From: Heterocephalus glaber
Taxonomy: Eukaryota; Chordata; Mammalia; Rodentia; Bathyergidae
Direction: 5' to 3'
Assembly (NCBI RefSeq): GCF_000247695.1
Contig: NW_004624795.1
Location: 8,226,003 to 8,290,002, forward strand
Length of the DNA stretch: 64,000 nt
The notes below the pieces were generated by a model. That model was not told the DNA's origin. It saw nothing but the letters and a program-made list of their open reading frames with translations, and searched no databases. The position numbers were made by a program, and so were the translations under genes. Below are positions 1 to 11,639 of this stretch, one piece after another. The first letter of the stretch is position 1. Each line of letters opens with the position of its first letter.

Positions 1-777
1 AACTACTGTAGGGATTCAGCAATTGCACTTCTGAGAATATCTCCAGAGAATATGGAATCAGTATGTTAAGTGATTGCTGTACTGTCGTGTCCATTTGCAG
101 CATTATTCACAGATGCAGAATCAATGTAAGTGTCATTCAACAGATAAATGTTAAGCAGTGAGTGCAGAAAGGCCACAGGTTATCTGTACTCTGTGACTAA
201 AAAGGGACAAGGGTAGCTCAGAATTAACTTCTGTTGAGTTGAGTTCAAACTTCATATATCAGATGCAAGGTTTTATATCACTGCACAGTGTCAGGAATTA
301 GAACTCTACCCCCTTAGCTGAGAGAATAGTATCTCCAAATGTCCACAGCATATATTCATGTTTGTAAATGGGATATGGAAAAGAAAGAGAAAAGCATTAC
401 TGGGACAAGATATTTTGTGGATAGTGATTCCATTAACATAAGACTTGAGATCTAGACTTACTGTTCCACAGGAGCCTGATCTTAAAAAAAACAACAATTA
501 GTGGATACAGCAATTAACAGAATAGTCCTTGAAATTATACCAGTTATATAACTTTAAGGAAATGAAATAAAGCAATTTTAGATCAAATTGTTTTTATTTC
601 TTAGAGTCTTTATTTAGATTATCTGTACAAAATGTATAAAAACATCTACCACATACATAGTGCATGCATGATGTCACTGTCCTCTGCAGAATGAAAATAG
701 AAATCTCAAATTTATTTTTTAAAACAAAATATCTGCAGCAAGTATGATGAAATAGCCATAGCAAGGTGAAATTCATT
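1..777. other. Unassigned AT-rich DNA
   Basis: No gene or repeat recognised. Two short minus-strand frames (63 and 70 codons) show no protein features. Confidence 0.5.
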
Positions 778-910
778 GACTCTAAACTCAGGATGTCAAG
801 GTTCAAATCCCAGCACGATATTTTCTAGCTGCTGTGTCACCTACTCAAACTGTATTTCAGTCTCCATATCTGGAATGTGAAATATTGATAAAGATAAAAT
901 GGATTAATAT
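778..910 (+). repeat. MIR SINE fragment
   Basis: Matches the MIR pattern of GGTTCAAATCCCAGC, GCTGTGTCACC and TCAGTCTCCATATCTGGAA in order. The younger ID SINE at 926 is inserted near its 3' end; MIR-like sequence may resume after 1036. Confidence 0.65.
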
Positions 911-925
911 AAAGAAAACACTTTA

Positions 926-1021
926 GGGCCAGGGATTTAGCTCAGTGGTTTCACTGCCTGCTGTGCAAGTGCAAGGACCCGAGTTTGATCCCTGGTACCC
1001 CCCTCAAAAAAAAAGAAAGAA
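926..1021 (+). mobile_element. ID-type tRNA-derived SINE
   Basis: A full-length short element with a pol III A box (TAGCTCAGTGG) and B box-like GAGTTTGATCC, ending GGTACC plus an A-rich tail. It is flanked by perfect 15-bp duplications AAAGAAAACACTTTA at 911-925 and 1022-1036. It sits inside an older MIR copy. The clean duplication suggests fairly recent insertion. Confidence 0.93.
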
Positions 1022-1348
1022 AAAGAAAACACTTTAATACTTTCTGAAACATCACCAATAACTGTAAAGGGTTTGTTACTACCTTTTCATTTCATCAATA
1101 TATTTTCTATTTCAGCTGATAGCTCAACATGTTTTCCTTTTGATACTGAAAGGGTAGAGAGATATAAAATAGTACCTCAGTCCTTGTGATGGCAGCATTA
1201 GGTAGAACATCCAGCTCCCCTGACAGCTCCCATTCTACTTCTGTAATGCACTATGGTAAGGTCACCTCATTTTCCAAGCCCACATTTAAATTGTACAGCT
1301 AGAAACATGATTTACCATGAGACTTAATGCTGGAAACTGAGGTGAACG

Positions 1349-1377
1349 TGTAAAAATACACAATGTGTATTTTTACA
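1349..1377. repeat. 29-bp perfect palindrome
   Basis: Arms TGTAAAAATACACA and its exact complement meet around a single A at 1363. Not part of a repeat I recognise. Confidence 0.9.
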
Positions 1378-2084
1378 TGTGCACCTGGAGATGGGTTGCT
1401 AGTGAATTCTTAATTTCCAGACCCAGGTGGGAGGGAGAGATGAAAAGAGGAACATGAAATAAAAGATTTGAGTACTTATCCACTTCTGATTTTTAAAAGG
1501 GGGTTTAGATGTCAGTGATAAATAAAAAAGGAAAGTGTTAATGCATTTGTTTACAAATGGCTAATTCAAGACTCTTGAATGGATTTAGACCATGGAGGGG
1601 GGCTATCTGTGAGGATTAAATTAATACTGGCTAAATTGTCTAGATCTTCCACTCAAAATTCTCATAGTCTTTACAACTCTTGGTCCTTGGTTTCCCAACT
1701 CCTGCTTTGTCCTAGTACGACCTAATTTTTGGTTCAGTTCAATGTCATCATTATTCTTAAACCTTGAATCATAGGAGATTGCAGGTGACTCACTAAAGTG
1801 AGTTAAACTGAAATCCTCCCAAAGGTATGTCCTCCAATGACTCATGAATGTGGTCTTTTTAGGAAAATGGTCTTTGCAAAAGTAAGTAAGTATCTGTGTG
1901 TGAAATTTTTCTAGGTTAGTATGAACCTTAAATCTAATAACTGGTATTACATGGGAGAAGAGCAGAGAGAACGAATAGACAGTGTTATCTGTTGCGGAAA
2001 CAGGAAAACCAAAGACCTCCAGCAAACATGGAAATCTGGCAGTGAGCATGGCATTGACTTTCTTGCCATGACCGTAGAGTCCTA

Positions 2085-2212
2085 GAAGAAACTATCCAGG
2101 TTGACGTATTGATTTTGGATTTCTGGCTTCCAGAGGTGTAAGAGAATGAATTTCTATTGTTTTAAGCTATTAGTCCATGGTAACTTGTTATGACATCCCT
2201 AGGAAACAAACA
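2085..2212 (+). mobile_element. LTR 3' fragment, MaLR/ERVL type
   Basis: CTTCCAGAGGTGTAAGAGAA, TGAATTTCTATTGTTTTAAG, GTCCATGGTAACTTGTTATG and ATCCCTAGGAAACAAACACA match the 3' part shared by several ERVL/MaLR LTRs. Confidence 0.6.
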
Positions 2213-3587
2213 CATTGATCCTTGTGTTTCAATCAAATTCCTAGGAACATGAGAAAGAAGAAAGTTTCTCTGATGAGTTATAAAAAATATTCAGTTAACA
2301 CACTTTCATATTAAGAAAATGCTTGTGTCATACTGGTTTTTAGACCCTCAAGGATATGAGGGTAGTCAAGAACACTTCTTAGGAAACATTTCTATGAAAA
2401 CTGCATAATCCATTTCTTTAGGTCGTATAATTTTGCCATGAAAAAGTGAAGACAAGATAAAATTTAGAGGAAAGAAGGAGGAATTGAAGTGCATCTTCCC
2501 TTGCCTTCATCTGCTATGTCAACGTGAGACACATTTCAAGACTTGGAAAACCTTATTACAACTTTTCACTATTTCTTGTGGCTTTTCATTCACAACAGCA
2601 AAAGTACAGCACAAGTGGAAACTGCCAATCTACCAAAAACCTAGACATATCTCCACTGTAACTATACTGTCCCTGAAAAATCATAATGTACACAAAACTG
2701 AGAAGTTAGTGCTAGAAGGAATAAGAACCTGTTGCATCTCAGAGAATTTGTTTTTTCCAACATGACTGCAAGGTGGAAGGAGAGTTACTCACAAAATTTC
2801 CCTCTAAGACTTCCAGTGACAAAATTAAGGAAAATGGAATTTCATGTTGACTTCCATTGCTTCTCAAAATCTATCATTTGCATGATCACTTGAAAATATT
2901 CTTTCAGTGATTTAAAGCTGCAAAGGAACACACTGATGTAAGTTATTCTCTAAAGTTTGTCCAGGATAAGGCAGACTAGGAAGAACTACAAGCATTTCAG
3001 AAATATCATCCTTATTAGGGAAGAGCAGAATTCCCAAAACTACTCTCCCACAAGATTTGCTTTGGATGCCTGCTTAAAATTCATATTCCTAAACCTTAAC
3101 TCCTGGTTTAGAGTATCAGAATTTGCATGTGGGGCTGGATTATCTGTGTTTTAAATAAGAAATAAAATCCTTAGACATGATCTGGTGCAGCTGACCATGT
3201 GTGTCTCCCCCCGCCATGTTACTCCTTGAGTTATTGATTTAAATAACATAAGATACATTAGTGTATATTAATTAGCTTCAGTTTACATGTCAGTGCTTCA
3301 AAGCATCAGATTGTTTGTGATAAATAAGTAAAATGTTATATGTTAGTTAAAGAAAAATATGGCCTTCCCACATTAAGTAAGTAAGGCTAGAAAAAGGCTC
3401 AAAGCTATTAACCAAGGGTAATAACCAAGGGTAAGACCATGTACAGAGCCCAGGAGTCAATAGTTTGCAATGTTATCTCATTAATCTTCACAGGATTTCT
3501 GTGAAAGTGAGCAATTGTATTTTAATTATAGAAACCAGAGAAAACAGACAGAGATCATGTAAATTATTGTAGCAGTGAAGTGTGTTA
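2213..3587. other. Unassigned DNA
   Basis: Short open frames of 93 codons (2484-2765) and 65 codons have no recognisable motif. The only structure is the 13-bp duplication at 3409. Confidence 0.5.
3409..3434. repeat. 13-bp tandem duplication
   Basis: TAACCAAGGGTAA occurs twice head to tail without mismatch. Confidence 0.95.
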
Positions 3588-3604
3588 GTGCTAATGTACA
3601 TTTT

Positions 3605-3700
3605 TTTTCTTTTTTTCTTAGTACCAGGGATCAAACTCAGGACTTTGTGCTTGCAAGACAGGTGCGGCACACCGGAGCTAAATCCCGGGCCCAAGTATTG
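3605..3700 (-). mobile_element. ID-type tRNA-derived SINE
   Basis: Minus-strand copy. The T-rich tail complement is at 3601-3620, followed by the complement of the GGTACT end, the B box and a diverged A box (GAGCTAAATCCC on plus). Flanking 17-bp repeats at 3588-3604 and 3701-3717 match at 14 positions. The divergence of the body is greater than in the 44.6 kb copy. Confidence 0.88.
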
Positions 3701-4235
3701 GTGCTGGTATACATTTTAAAGTCAGCCAAACTGCGAATCCTGCCATCTTTTTATAATGACCTCCAGCTTCATGGCCAAAGCAGATTTCTTATGAATGAAA
3801 AATGTTAACAAAAGAAGAAGAAATTTATTTCTGTTCAGGATAATCTGTGGATGATGGTACAGTGCCCCCTACCAGGGGAATATTAAATTTAATACTACTT
3901 AATTTTAATAACGAAACAGATATTGCATAAGATTGTATGGGTTTGCCAAAAGTTTGCACATTAAATGGTTTATTAGATTCTTTCAACAAACCTTTGTGGT
4001 AAGAAGGGAAGAGCTTATCAACTACATGTATAGATCAAACCAAGATGACTCAGACTAAAAGGAGATATTTTCAAGATCACATTGACAGTGACAGACTTTT
4101 AATTTCTTTTCACCTTCTACTTTCTACTACCCTAGAATGCATCCTAATTTTTCCTGAGGAAGCTATACCTTTCTTCATTGCTAAATCCCCAACCAAATAG
4201 AAGATATGATGTTCAGAAGCCAAAATCATTTTAGG

Positions 4236-4265
4236 GGAGATTAAAAGCAAGGAGATTAAAAGCAA
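4236..4265. repeat. 15-bp tandem duplication
   Basis: GGAGATTAAAAGCAA occurs twice head to tail without mismatch. Confidence 0.95.
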
Positions 4266-4284
4266 AGTTCAATGAGACCTTGAG

Positions 4285-4430
4285 GATGGATTTCAGATCA
4301 AGATTTGAGCTGCAGTTTTGTCATTTATTAACTCTATGAAACAGCAAATGAATAAAGTTCAATTTCACTTCCACGTAAAATGGATACGAAATTAACATTC
4401 TATGTATTAGTGATTTGTTGGAAGTATATG
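4285..4430 (+). repeat. MIR SINE fragment
   Basis: Diverged copy with the order TTTGTCATTTATTAACTCTA, TTCAATTTCACTTCC and GTAAAATGGATACG typical of the MIR core and right part. Confidence 0.5.
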
Positions 4431-5079
4431 AATCAACCATTGTGGGGCCCTGAAATCACACAGTAGAGAGTTGAAGCATTTTCACTGCTCTCTCTGTGAA
4501 TATAAAGGCACCCACAGATACGTGGAAGAGCCCAGTGAGCAAAGAGAGAAAAACTCCAGGAAACCAGCAGCTGCTTTCAAATAGAAGCTCTGGCAGACAG
4601 TGAGACATTTGCTGTTTTTCTTTCTTTGGGGATACAGAAGGGGTTTTACTCCAGGAAGGGAACTGTCTCCCTTTACAGGAAGTCCAAGGGTCAAAAGTAT
4701 TCATGAAAGCCTGAAGAGATTCTTGTTGATTGTGCAGGGTTTGAGGAGACTTCAGTGACTGGGCTCTGGGACTGGCAGTGCCTTTTTCTTTGCTTTATAG
4801 TCTTGGCTCCACTGACCTGAAGAAAGAGCCAGGGGAAAGCTAAGATGGCCTTGCTGCTCAAAGCTGGTCTCCGCTTCTAGGCTAAAGAAGAAATTGATAA
4901 ATGAGAACTTCAGCTTTCCTTGAAGTTGTTGTAGCTTGATTCACTAGGGTAAAGACGGTGGCCATGCTTTTGGGCTCCAGCTGTGACAAGGAGAACACAT
5001 TAGACATTTGTATCAAATGACTTCGTCCCCTTAGGGCTTGTGCCTGGTGGTCAGATGACAGGAAAGGAAAATCGCTAAC

Positions 5080-5320
5080 CTCAGTTCAGTGCCTACAGTG
5101 GGCCAGAAATGGGCTTTTGATATTTTATTTTTTAACATCCACACCAGTCCTTTAAGAAAAGTATTTAACCCTGTTTTACAGAAGAGTAAACTGAGACTCA
5201 AAGGATTTAAGTAAATTCCTTAAATATTTCCAAAGTATTACTATTGAATAGATGTCAAAACCCATATGTTGCTGCTCCAAAATAACTATTCTCACTATAT
5301 CACACTGCCTAAAATTTTGT
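5080..5320 (-). repeat. MIR SINE
   Basis: The plus strand reads as MIR antisense: AGTGCCTACAGTGGGCCAG, then AACATCCACACCAGTCC, then TTTTACAGAAGAGTAAACTG and GAGACTCAAAGG. Fairly complete core. Confidence 0.7.
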
Positions 5321-6621
5321 TGCATTATGCGACTTTTAAAAAATTTTCATTTAATTGGAAGTTGAAATGTAATATTTTAGAGATAGAAAGATATTTTTAA
5401 TAGTGTATCTGGTCTGAAATGAAGTGCTGGGTTATCACTATTCTGCAAGGAGGATAATATTTTGCTAGCTTCTCTTCTGAATTCCAGTAACTGAGATCTG
5501 TATAATCAATTAGCCTCTGAAAAATTGTACAAGGACAGTGAATAGGACTCTTCCTCACCTTTGCTCTTCCTCCTACCCCCTTGGGATTCAGAGCAATGCA
5601 ACAAACTCAGCAAAGGCAGAGAAAGGGCAAACAAAGCCACTTGCCTTGACTGATCTTTATTCCCCCTACCAACTCTTTCTCTGCACTTTACAATGTGCCA
5701 CATCTGTAATTCCCTGCCACGTAAAAATTAGCTAAGACATAATGAACTGTAAGCACAAAAGAATAATCCTCACAGCACCCCGGTGCTATTATGGTGGCAA
5801 TGGCAGAATTTAGAAAAAGAAAAATTAGCATAGCTCTTCATGAGTTATCAGAAGCAAACTTCATGTCCTAGGCATACATCAGAGTTCTGGATTTCAATTT
5901 TTAAATTGTTTGGAGCTTTACACCTCAGGATTTCAAAGTGGTGTGACCTGGAGCTTTGCATTTAGAATAATTCTAACAAATCAGATATAATGAGGAATAA
6001 TTAAAATTCTGTGGATGGGGATAAGTGTTTGCTCCCTTTATGAGTTGATGTGCATCCTAATTATGCTTTGGCTTTCTTGACATGTCACATGCTGGTCTTT
6101 GCTACCTTTCCTTCCACTTTATTTTTGACCTCTTCATTTTAAATGTGCTTGATATCCAAAAAAAGAAAAAAAAATCTGGGTTTATTTAACATTGGGTTTA
6201 GTGCTTGCATGTCTTGTATTTAAGACATTAAAATCCAGAAATTAGATAGATGCCTGCCAGACAAAGCAATTACTTCTACCCATTACACTTCAAGACCAAA
6301 TTATTTTACTCCTTGAAACAATTTCTCTTAATTATTTCATGCTTTGCACAGTACTATTAAATCCAAATAGTCACTTCTTTTGTTTTACTGACAATGTATT
6401 GTTTAAACTATGGGTTGTTCACAGTCTTTTTAGCAATCTTACTCATTTTATTTCTTTTTTTTTCCTGCTTTCATGTGTAAATAGTGTAAGGGTCTTACTA
6501 AAATTAAAGATTTTTGTTTGATTCTTTACTGTTGCTTCAGTAGGTATATATGTATTAGTTTTTTATTTTACTAGCTATATCTACTGGACTCAAGAGTGAA
6601 AATGCCTTCTCTTTTCATCAG
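5321..6621. other. Unassigned DNA
   Basis: No gene seen. A-rich run at 6158-6172 and ordinary AT-rich text; no repeat confidently identified before the Charlie element. Confidence 0.5.
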
Positions 6622-6836
6622 CAGTATTGTCTAATGTTTTAATCATTACATATATGTAGTTATTTAAAATCACTTAACATATTTAAAATTAAACAGGAGT
6701 AGAATATGAGTTCCTTGGTAATACTGGAGCACATCTCAAGTGCCCAGGAGCCACATGTAGTCAGAGGCTACTCTTTGGAACTGCAGATACAGAGCAGCCT
6801 GGTCAGCCCTGCAGAAAGTCCAGTTGGACAGCACTG
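6622..6836 (+). mobile_element. MER5A-type hAT-Charlie DNA element
   Basis: The right end AGTCCAGTTGGACAGCACTG and left end CAGTATTGTCTAATG form terminal inverted repeats of the CAGTGCTGTCCAA type. Inside are ACATATATGTAGTTATTTAA, CATCTCAAGTGCCCAGGAGC and CACATGTAGTCAGAGGCTAC, in MER5A order. The 8-bp flanks TTCATCAG and TTCAAAGG keep five matches. Non-autonomous; no transposase. Confidence 0.75.
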
Positions 6837-7122
6837 TTCAAAGGATCCATTCCAAAGGATGAAGCAACTACTCCTTTGCGCAGACTTGTAATGGAAAGTC
6901 ACCAGAAATAAACACCAGAAAGCCCTTAAGCATTCTTGATATCAAACAGGCTTATTAGATGCTCATTTGTTAGACTATGGGATATGGAAAATGAAAGGGT
7001 TCCGGCCCAAGTGTAAGCGACGTTCATGCCTGGAATTTCAATGACACTCGGCTTGTTTATTTGCATGACAGATCAAGAATTCAACTAGAAAAAGGCCAGG
7101 AAGACTTATTATTGTGAGTATG

Positions 7123-7151
7123 CTTTGTGTGTGTGTGTGTGTGTGTGTGTA
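7123..7151. repeat. (TG)n microsatellite
   Basis: Uninterrupted GT dinucleotides after TATGCTTT. Confidence 0.95.
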
Positions 7152-7507
7152 TGAAAACTTCAAGGAGAGAGATGGATTTAGAATTCTCAGTTGTATACAA
7201 AATTTAAATTCATTGAGTTGGGGTCTCCAAAGTTGACCTCGTTAAGGAAGATAGTGTTATTGATAAAAATTGGGAGATGTGTTTAATTAGGATTTATAAA
7301 ATACTGTGCAAAAGGAATATACTTCTAGGATCCTTAAAGCAAAATATTGCTAAAGGAAGTAGAGATTCCTTCCCAAGAAGCTTTTGGCACATAGACAGCT
7401 GACTGGCAGCACCTGTGACAGCATGATGAGCAATGGCATCTAAGGTGGAAACATAGGGTCCTTTGGAACAATGGTCAGCTGAGAGAAATTATATTAGTCA
7501 GTGTAAG

Positions 7508-7545
7508 AGTGTGTGTGTGTGTGTGTGTGCATGCACGTGTGTTTC
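7508..7545. repeat. (GT)n microsatellite
   Basis: Eleven or so GT units followed by an imperfect GCATGCACGTGTG extension, next to an LTR-like repeat. Confidence 0.92.
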
Positions 7546-7860
7546 TGTGACCAGATGACTGAAAAAGTCAACTTAGAGGAGAAAAGATTTCTTTTGGCAC
7601 CTGGTTTCCGAGACATCAGGCCATAGTCTGCTGGATTCAAGGCAGAAACATCATAGCAGAAGGTTAGTGTGGTAGAAAGTCGCTCAGCTCATGGTGGCCA
7701 GGGAGCACAGTTGAGAGGAAGAGACGATGTTGCCAGAGACCAGATAGTCCCCAAGGTCATGCCCCCAGGACCCACCCAGAATTGTGCTTTACTAATCTTC
7801 TAGATGTCTATCAAGCTAATTAGGTTGAACATCAAGATTAACCATCATGAGTCCACTGCT
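7545..7860 (-). mobile_element. Rodent LTR-like repeat, antisense (copy 1)
   Basis: AGAAAAGATTTCTTTTGGCA, GCAGAAACATCATAGCAGAA, GCTCATGGTGGCCAGGGAGC, CCCAGGACCCACCCAGAAT and TAACCATCATGAG parallel the antisense of a MaLR-like LTR, and the same parts recur at 9405-9790. It continues with decayed repeats to about 8075, where CTAGGCATCTCTCATGCC appears again. Confidence 0.5.
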
Positions 7861-8762
7861 TGTCAACTTTATACCCAAACACATCTCCTTAAAGCAAATA
7901 GAGTCAATAACAAGTCATAATTCTACCTAAAGCGATATAACTATCCTGTATACAGCCAAAAATGTAGTAATTTTACTGTCAAATCTCAACAGTTCCAACA
8001 GTATGTTTTACTAATTTTCTAGGCATCTCTCATGCCAATGGAGTTGACAATCATGGTCAATAATCACAGGGACACTGGCAACAGCCTCTGAGAACTAGTG
8101 GGGCAGACTGAATGATTGGCAAAGGAAACAAAGACCAAGAGAAGCAGTTAAGACAGAGTGAAGTACCTCGTGGCACAGGGTGGTAGAGATGTCATACAGA
8201 GAAATGCTAGCCAGTTCTCAGTACATACAACTCTGAAAAATTAGGATATGCGATTCATTTTTCATCAGAAGACTATGACTAAATACACGCATACTACTTA
8301 AATATATGACTCCTAGGTGGTTGAATAGGACACAATTGCTTACTATATTAATTTAGGGTAATGCTATCCAAAAGTGAAAGAATGTAATGCATTTATTTAT
8401 ACCTATGGTTATACAGTAAAAAGAGCTCTTAAGGGGTAAATAACTATTGAGTAAGTAATCCCTCCTTTCTCATTTTTGCTTTTGTATCTGTCTTTAATTT
8501 ACTTGAATAGCTTAGATATCAGTAAAGACTAAATTATTCGTCATCAATGTTACATTAAGGTGTGTTTTTCTACTGATCCCAAACACTTAAAAGGACTCCA
8601 GGAAACATGGAATCTGGGAACTTTATAGGTACCCCCATGAATTGATGGGTCCCTTGGTAGTCAGATACATTATGGTTGAATATTAACCATAATATTTTAC
8701 CATAATTTTTCCCTGCTTTGCTGCTGCACTGTTCATTACAAGAAATCTGAGACTCCCTATAC

Positions 8763-8841
8763 CAGTGGTGACAAACCTATGGCGTGCATGCCTCAGTGGG
8801 CTGTTTGTCTCATGGGAAGCTCTAAAAGGTTTACCATCATG
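8763..8841. mobile_element. Short hAT-like palindromic element
   Basis: Begins CAGTGGTGACAAACCTATGG, continues CGTGCATGCC, and ends AAAAGGTTTACCATCA, which is the near complement of the start with the final bases lost. Layout and terminal CAGTGGTG suggest a small hAT MITE with an internal deletion. No clear 8-bp duplication remains. Confidence 0.45.
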
Positions 8842-9404
8842 CCCCATAACTGTTCCTTACAAAAACATCTTTGTCTCTTCTCAGTAAGCACTGAGAGCAA
8901 AGATAGAAAGTAAAGAAATGAATCTGAATTTGAATCCTTTTTATACTTAAATGGTAGAAATATTAGGAGTAACATTAGCTGTTTTGTCCTTCTTTCAGGG
9001 GCAAGAAAGTCTAAGTACTACTCAGAAACCTGAAGCTCCTTCTGAGTTGTGCCATAAATTTACCAAATGACTGAGGTCAAATACTCACATTATCTCATTT
9101 TCTCATAGTCAACAGCAATTCTTATTCCATATCTGAAAATGTGAATGCACTACCAGGAAAATGAACCATCCAAATTTTGTTTGTTGAATATATATTAGGT
9201 AACAAGTACTTTTATCAAAGTATTTCTTTTAATACTGTTGCCTTTTTAATAATCTGTGATACAGTGGAATAGAAATTTGTGGGACTCCAAACAGAAGTGA
9301 GGCAGGACTCACCTCTCACTTTCAAAGTCTGGGATGTAGAGCATCTAAGTTTGTCTTCCTACTTGTCCAATTAAATCTTGAGGTTATTCAAAGGTGCAGG
9401 TATG

Positions 9405-9790
9405 TTAGTTGCTGGAACCTGCAATTTAAAGGAGAAGTTTAATTTGGCTCAGAGTTTCAGAAGATTCAGTCCATGGTCAGCTGGCTCAAATGCAGATGTA
9501 TCATGGTAAAAAGGCCTGGCAGAGCAAAGATACTTATTTCATCTTAGTGGCTGGGAAGCAGCACAGGAGAACAGTGCCAAAAAGAAAGTGGTGGGGGACC
9601 ATATATATTATCAGTCACCCCTGATGACCCACCCAGACACACCCAGAAGTGTGGTTTACTAATCCTCTAGGCAGTTCCCAAGCCAAAAGAGTTGACACAA
9701 ATAAGCTGTATTACCACAGTAGGGACATTTTTTAGTGGATGTGACAGATAATCTGCAGTAACCATCTAGCCACTGCTCCACAAGGGACGT
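9405..9790 (-). mobile_element. Rodent LTR-like repeat, antisense (copy 2)
   Basis: Shares with 7545-7860 the order of ATTTGGCTCAGAGTTTCAG, CAGTCCATGGTCAGCTGGC, GGCTGGGAAGCAGCACAGG, GACCCACCCAGACACACCC and TTTACTAATCCTCTAGGCAG. The complement resembles MaLR LTR ends; family not assigned. Confidence 0.55.
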
Positions 9791-9984
9791 ATCATGGTAG
9801 AATCAAAGCTGCAGGAAATGTCTTTGTTTTTTGCTTATTTTTTTCCATCTCTCTTAAGACTTCAGGAATTTCTTGATATCTCACCAACAAATTATACTCT
9901 TGCGTAATTTAGCTAAAGTAGTATCTGTTTTTAAGAACTCTTGTTGAATAGGAGTTATCACTTATATTTTAAAAATAAGAAAAC

Positions 9985-10079
9985 CTGGACTGGGTATTTA
10001 GCTCAGTGTTGCTGCACCTGCCTCATAAGCTCAAGGTCCTGAGTTTGTTCCTCAGTACCAACAAAAAAAAAAAAAAAAA
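9985..10079 (+). mobile_element. ID-type tRNA-derived SINE with long A-tail
   Basis: Starts CTGGACTGGGTATTTAGCTC, retains a TAGCTCAGT A box and a diverged B box (GAGTTTGTTCC), and ends AGTACC followed by about 19 A residues. A short AAGAAAA repeat on both sides (9977-9983 and 10080-10086) is the likely duplication. Confidence 0.88.
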
Positions 10080-10426
10080 AAGAAAATTGTGGGTGACCTA
10101 CTCTCTGATGCTACTTAATGTACTCAAGGGGTCAGCACATTAACCAGGACTCACTCCCTAGTCTATGTCTTTTAAATTACTGTTCCTTCAGTTCCGCCCT
10201 GGCATTTTCTTTCTTCCTCTTCCTTTTTTCCCCTCTTGGTTTCTCCCTTGCATCTTCTCTCTACTTATTCTTTCCACAGGCATAATTTATAATTTGAATA
10301 ATAGCCTCAACCTTTTATTTTTAAATCATAATAGTTTTACTCCTCACCCTGTATTAATGTTATTTCTAGATTAATATTTAAAGGCTTTTAAATCTTGATT
10401 AGCTATAGTGTGTCATTTCATGCATC

Positions 10427-10427
10427 T

Positions 10428-10474
<47 letters not shown>
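10427..10474. repeat. Compound (TC)n(TA)n microsatellite
   Basis: About 24 bp of TC followed directly by about 24 bp of AT. A short open frame across it encodes only LSLSLS then YIYIYI and is not a gene. Confidence 0.95.
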
Positions 10475-10479
10475 TCATC

Positions 10480-11635
10480 TATCACATAGTTATTTTAAGT
10501 TCATCAAGTTTTATTTTTTGGTTTGAAATATTCATCAACAGGTGTCTGGTTTTCCATTATCATATAAGCATCCATTCCACACATAAAAATGGAAAAATGA
10601 AAAATTGGTTAACACAAAGGCAAAGATCAGGAACAATATGAGTACATGAATTAATGAAGTTATTTATTCTGACTTTATTGTACATCCTTTGAGCAGCAAA
10701 GATGTCCAAGAAATAACCCTGAATTAGAACAAATGTAAAAGCATTTTAGTAACTAGGATTACCACTAGTATTTGAAGAAAAAACAAAACAAAACAGAAAA
10801 ACTCCAAGAGTGTGGATTGCACTACAACCAGAAAGCAAAAACTCTCTTGGGCTTTATGACAGAATGTGTGAAACAAGCAGGAAATACAAGTTCTTCATGA
10901 CGGCTTTTGGAGAGGTGTCCAGAAAGCATCTGATGTGTCAACATATATTCACCTTTTAGCAGAGATGTGAAGCAAAGGGGGGCTATTAGGAAACTCTTGT
11001 CAAAATAGGAAGGGTCAGGGACTGGAGAGTTTGTCACTCATGCTGGATACTTTTCCTAAGTGGCAGGTAGAGAAAGAAGACTCCTGCCTCTCTGAATGGG
11101 AACAGGGAGATTATAAAGATGCTGAACAGGCAGGGTTTTGATTGCAGGGAGGAAATGTGGATAAAACTGGGGTTCCTGCTGAATAGTATGTACCAGTGGC
11201 TCTGAGGTGGAAACAAATGACCAGGGTCCAGGCTCAGTGAGAGAAGTATGATATTCACTTTCCATACCACTTAAGTGATAAGTAAGGAGAATAACATGTC
11301 TTCAGTTGCTAAACCAGCAAGAATAGCAATTTAAAGAATCTTTGTTTTTCTTTTATTTCATGGAAGAAGGTAAGAAGTCAGACCTCCTCAATAGTCTTTG
11401 CTTTTTCAGAGAACACAAAATGTTCACGAAAATGGTTTTGAGATTAAATCTCTGAATTAGATTCCACTAACAATGCCAAAACCACTGTTTTCTAAAGAAG
11501 CTAGAAGATTCAATACCTATCCTTCCAGTTAGCTCTCAGGTCATTTCCTTTATCTAAAACTGTAGAACAAGACTTCCAAGTGTTTAGTGTGCCTAAGATT
11601 TACTCAAGGAAGTTGTTAGATTGCAGATTCATGGG
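10480..11635. other. Unassigned DNA
   Basis: Minus-strand frames of 71-78 codons at 10822-11270 overlap each other in different registers, which argues against coding. No repeat family recognised. Confidence 0.5.
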
Positions 11636-11639
11636 CCAG

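Noticed and set aside
1621..2049. 142-codon minus-strand open frame
   Set aside because: No recognisable domain, composition like its surroundings, and its upstream side abuts an LTR fragment. The length is reachable by chance in 64 kb.
10408..10641. Open frame with LSLSLS and YIYIYI
   Set aside because: Translation of a TC/TA microsatellite.
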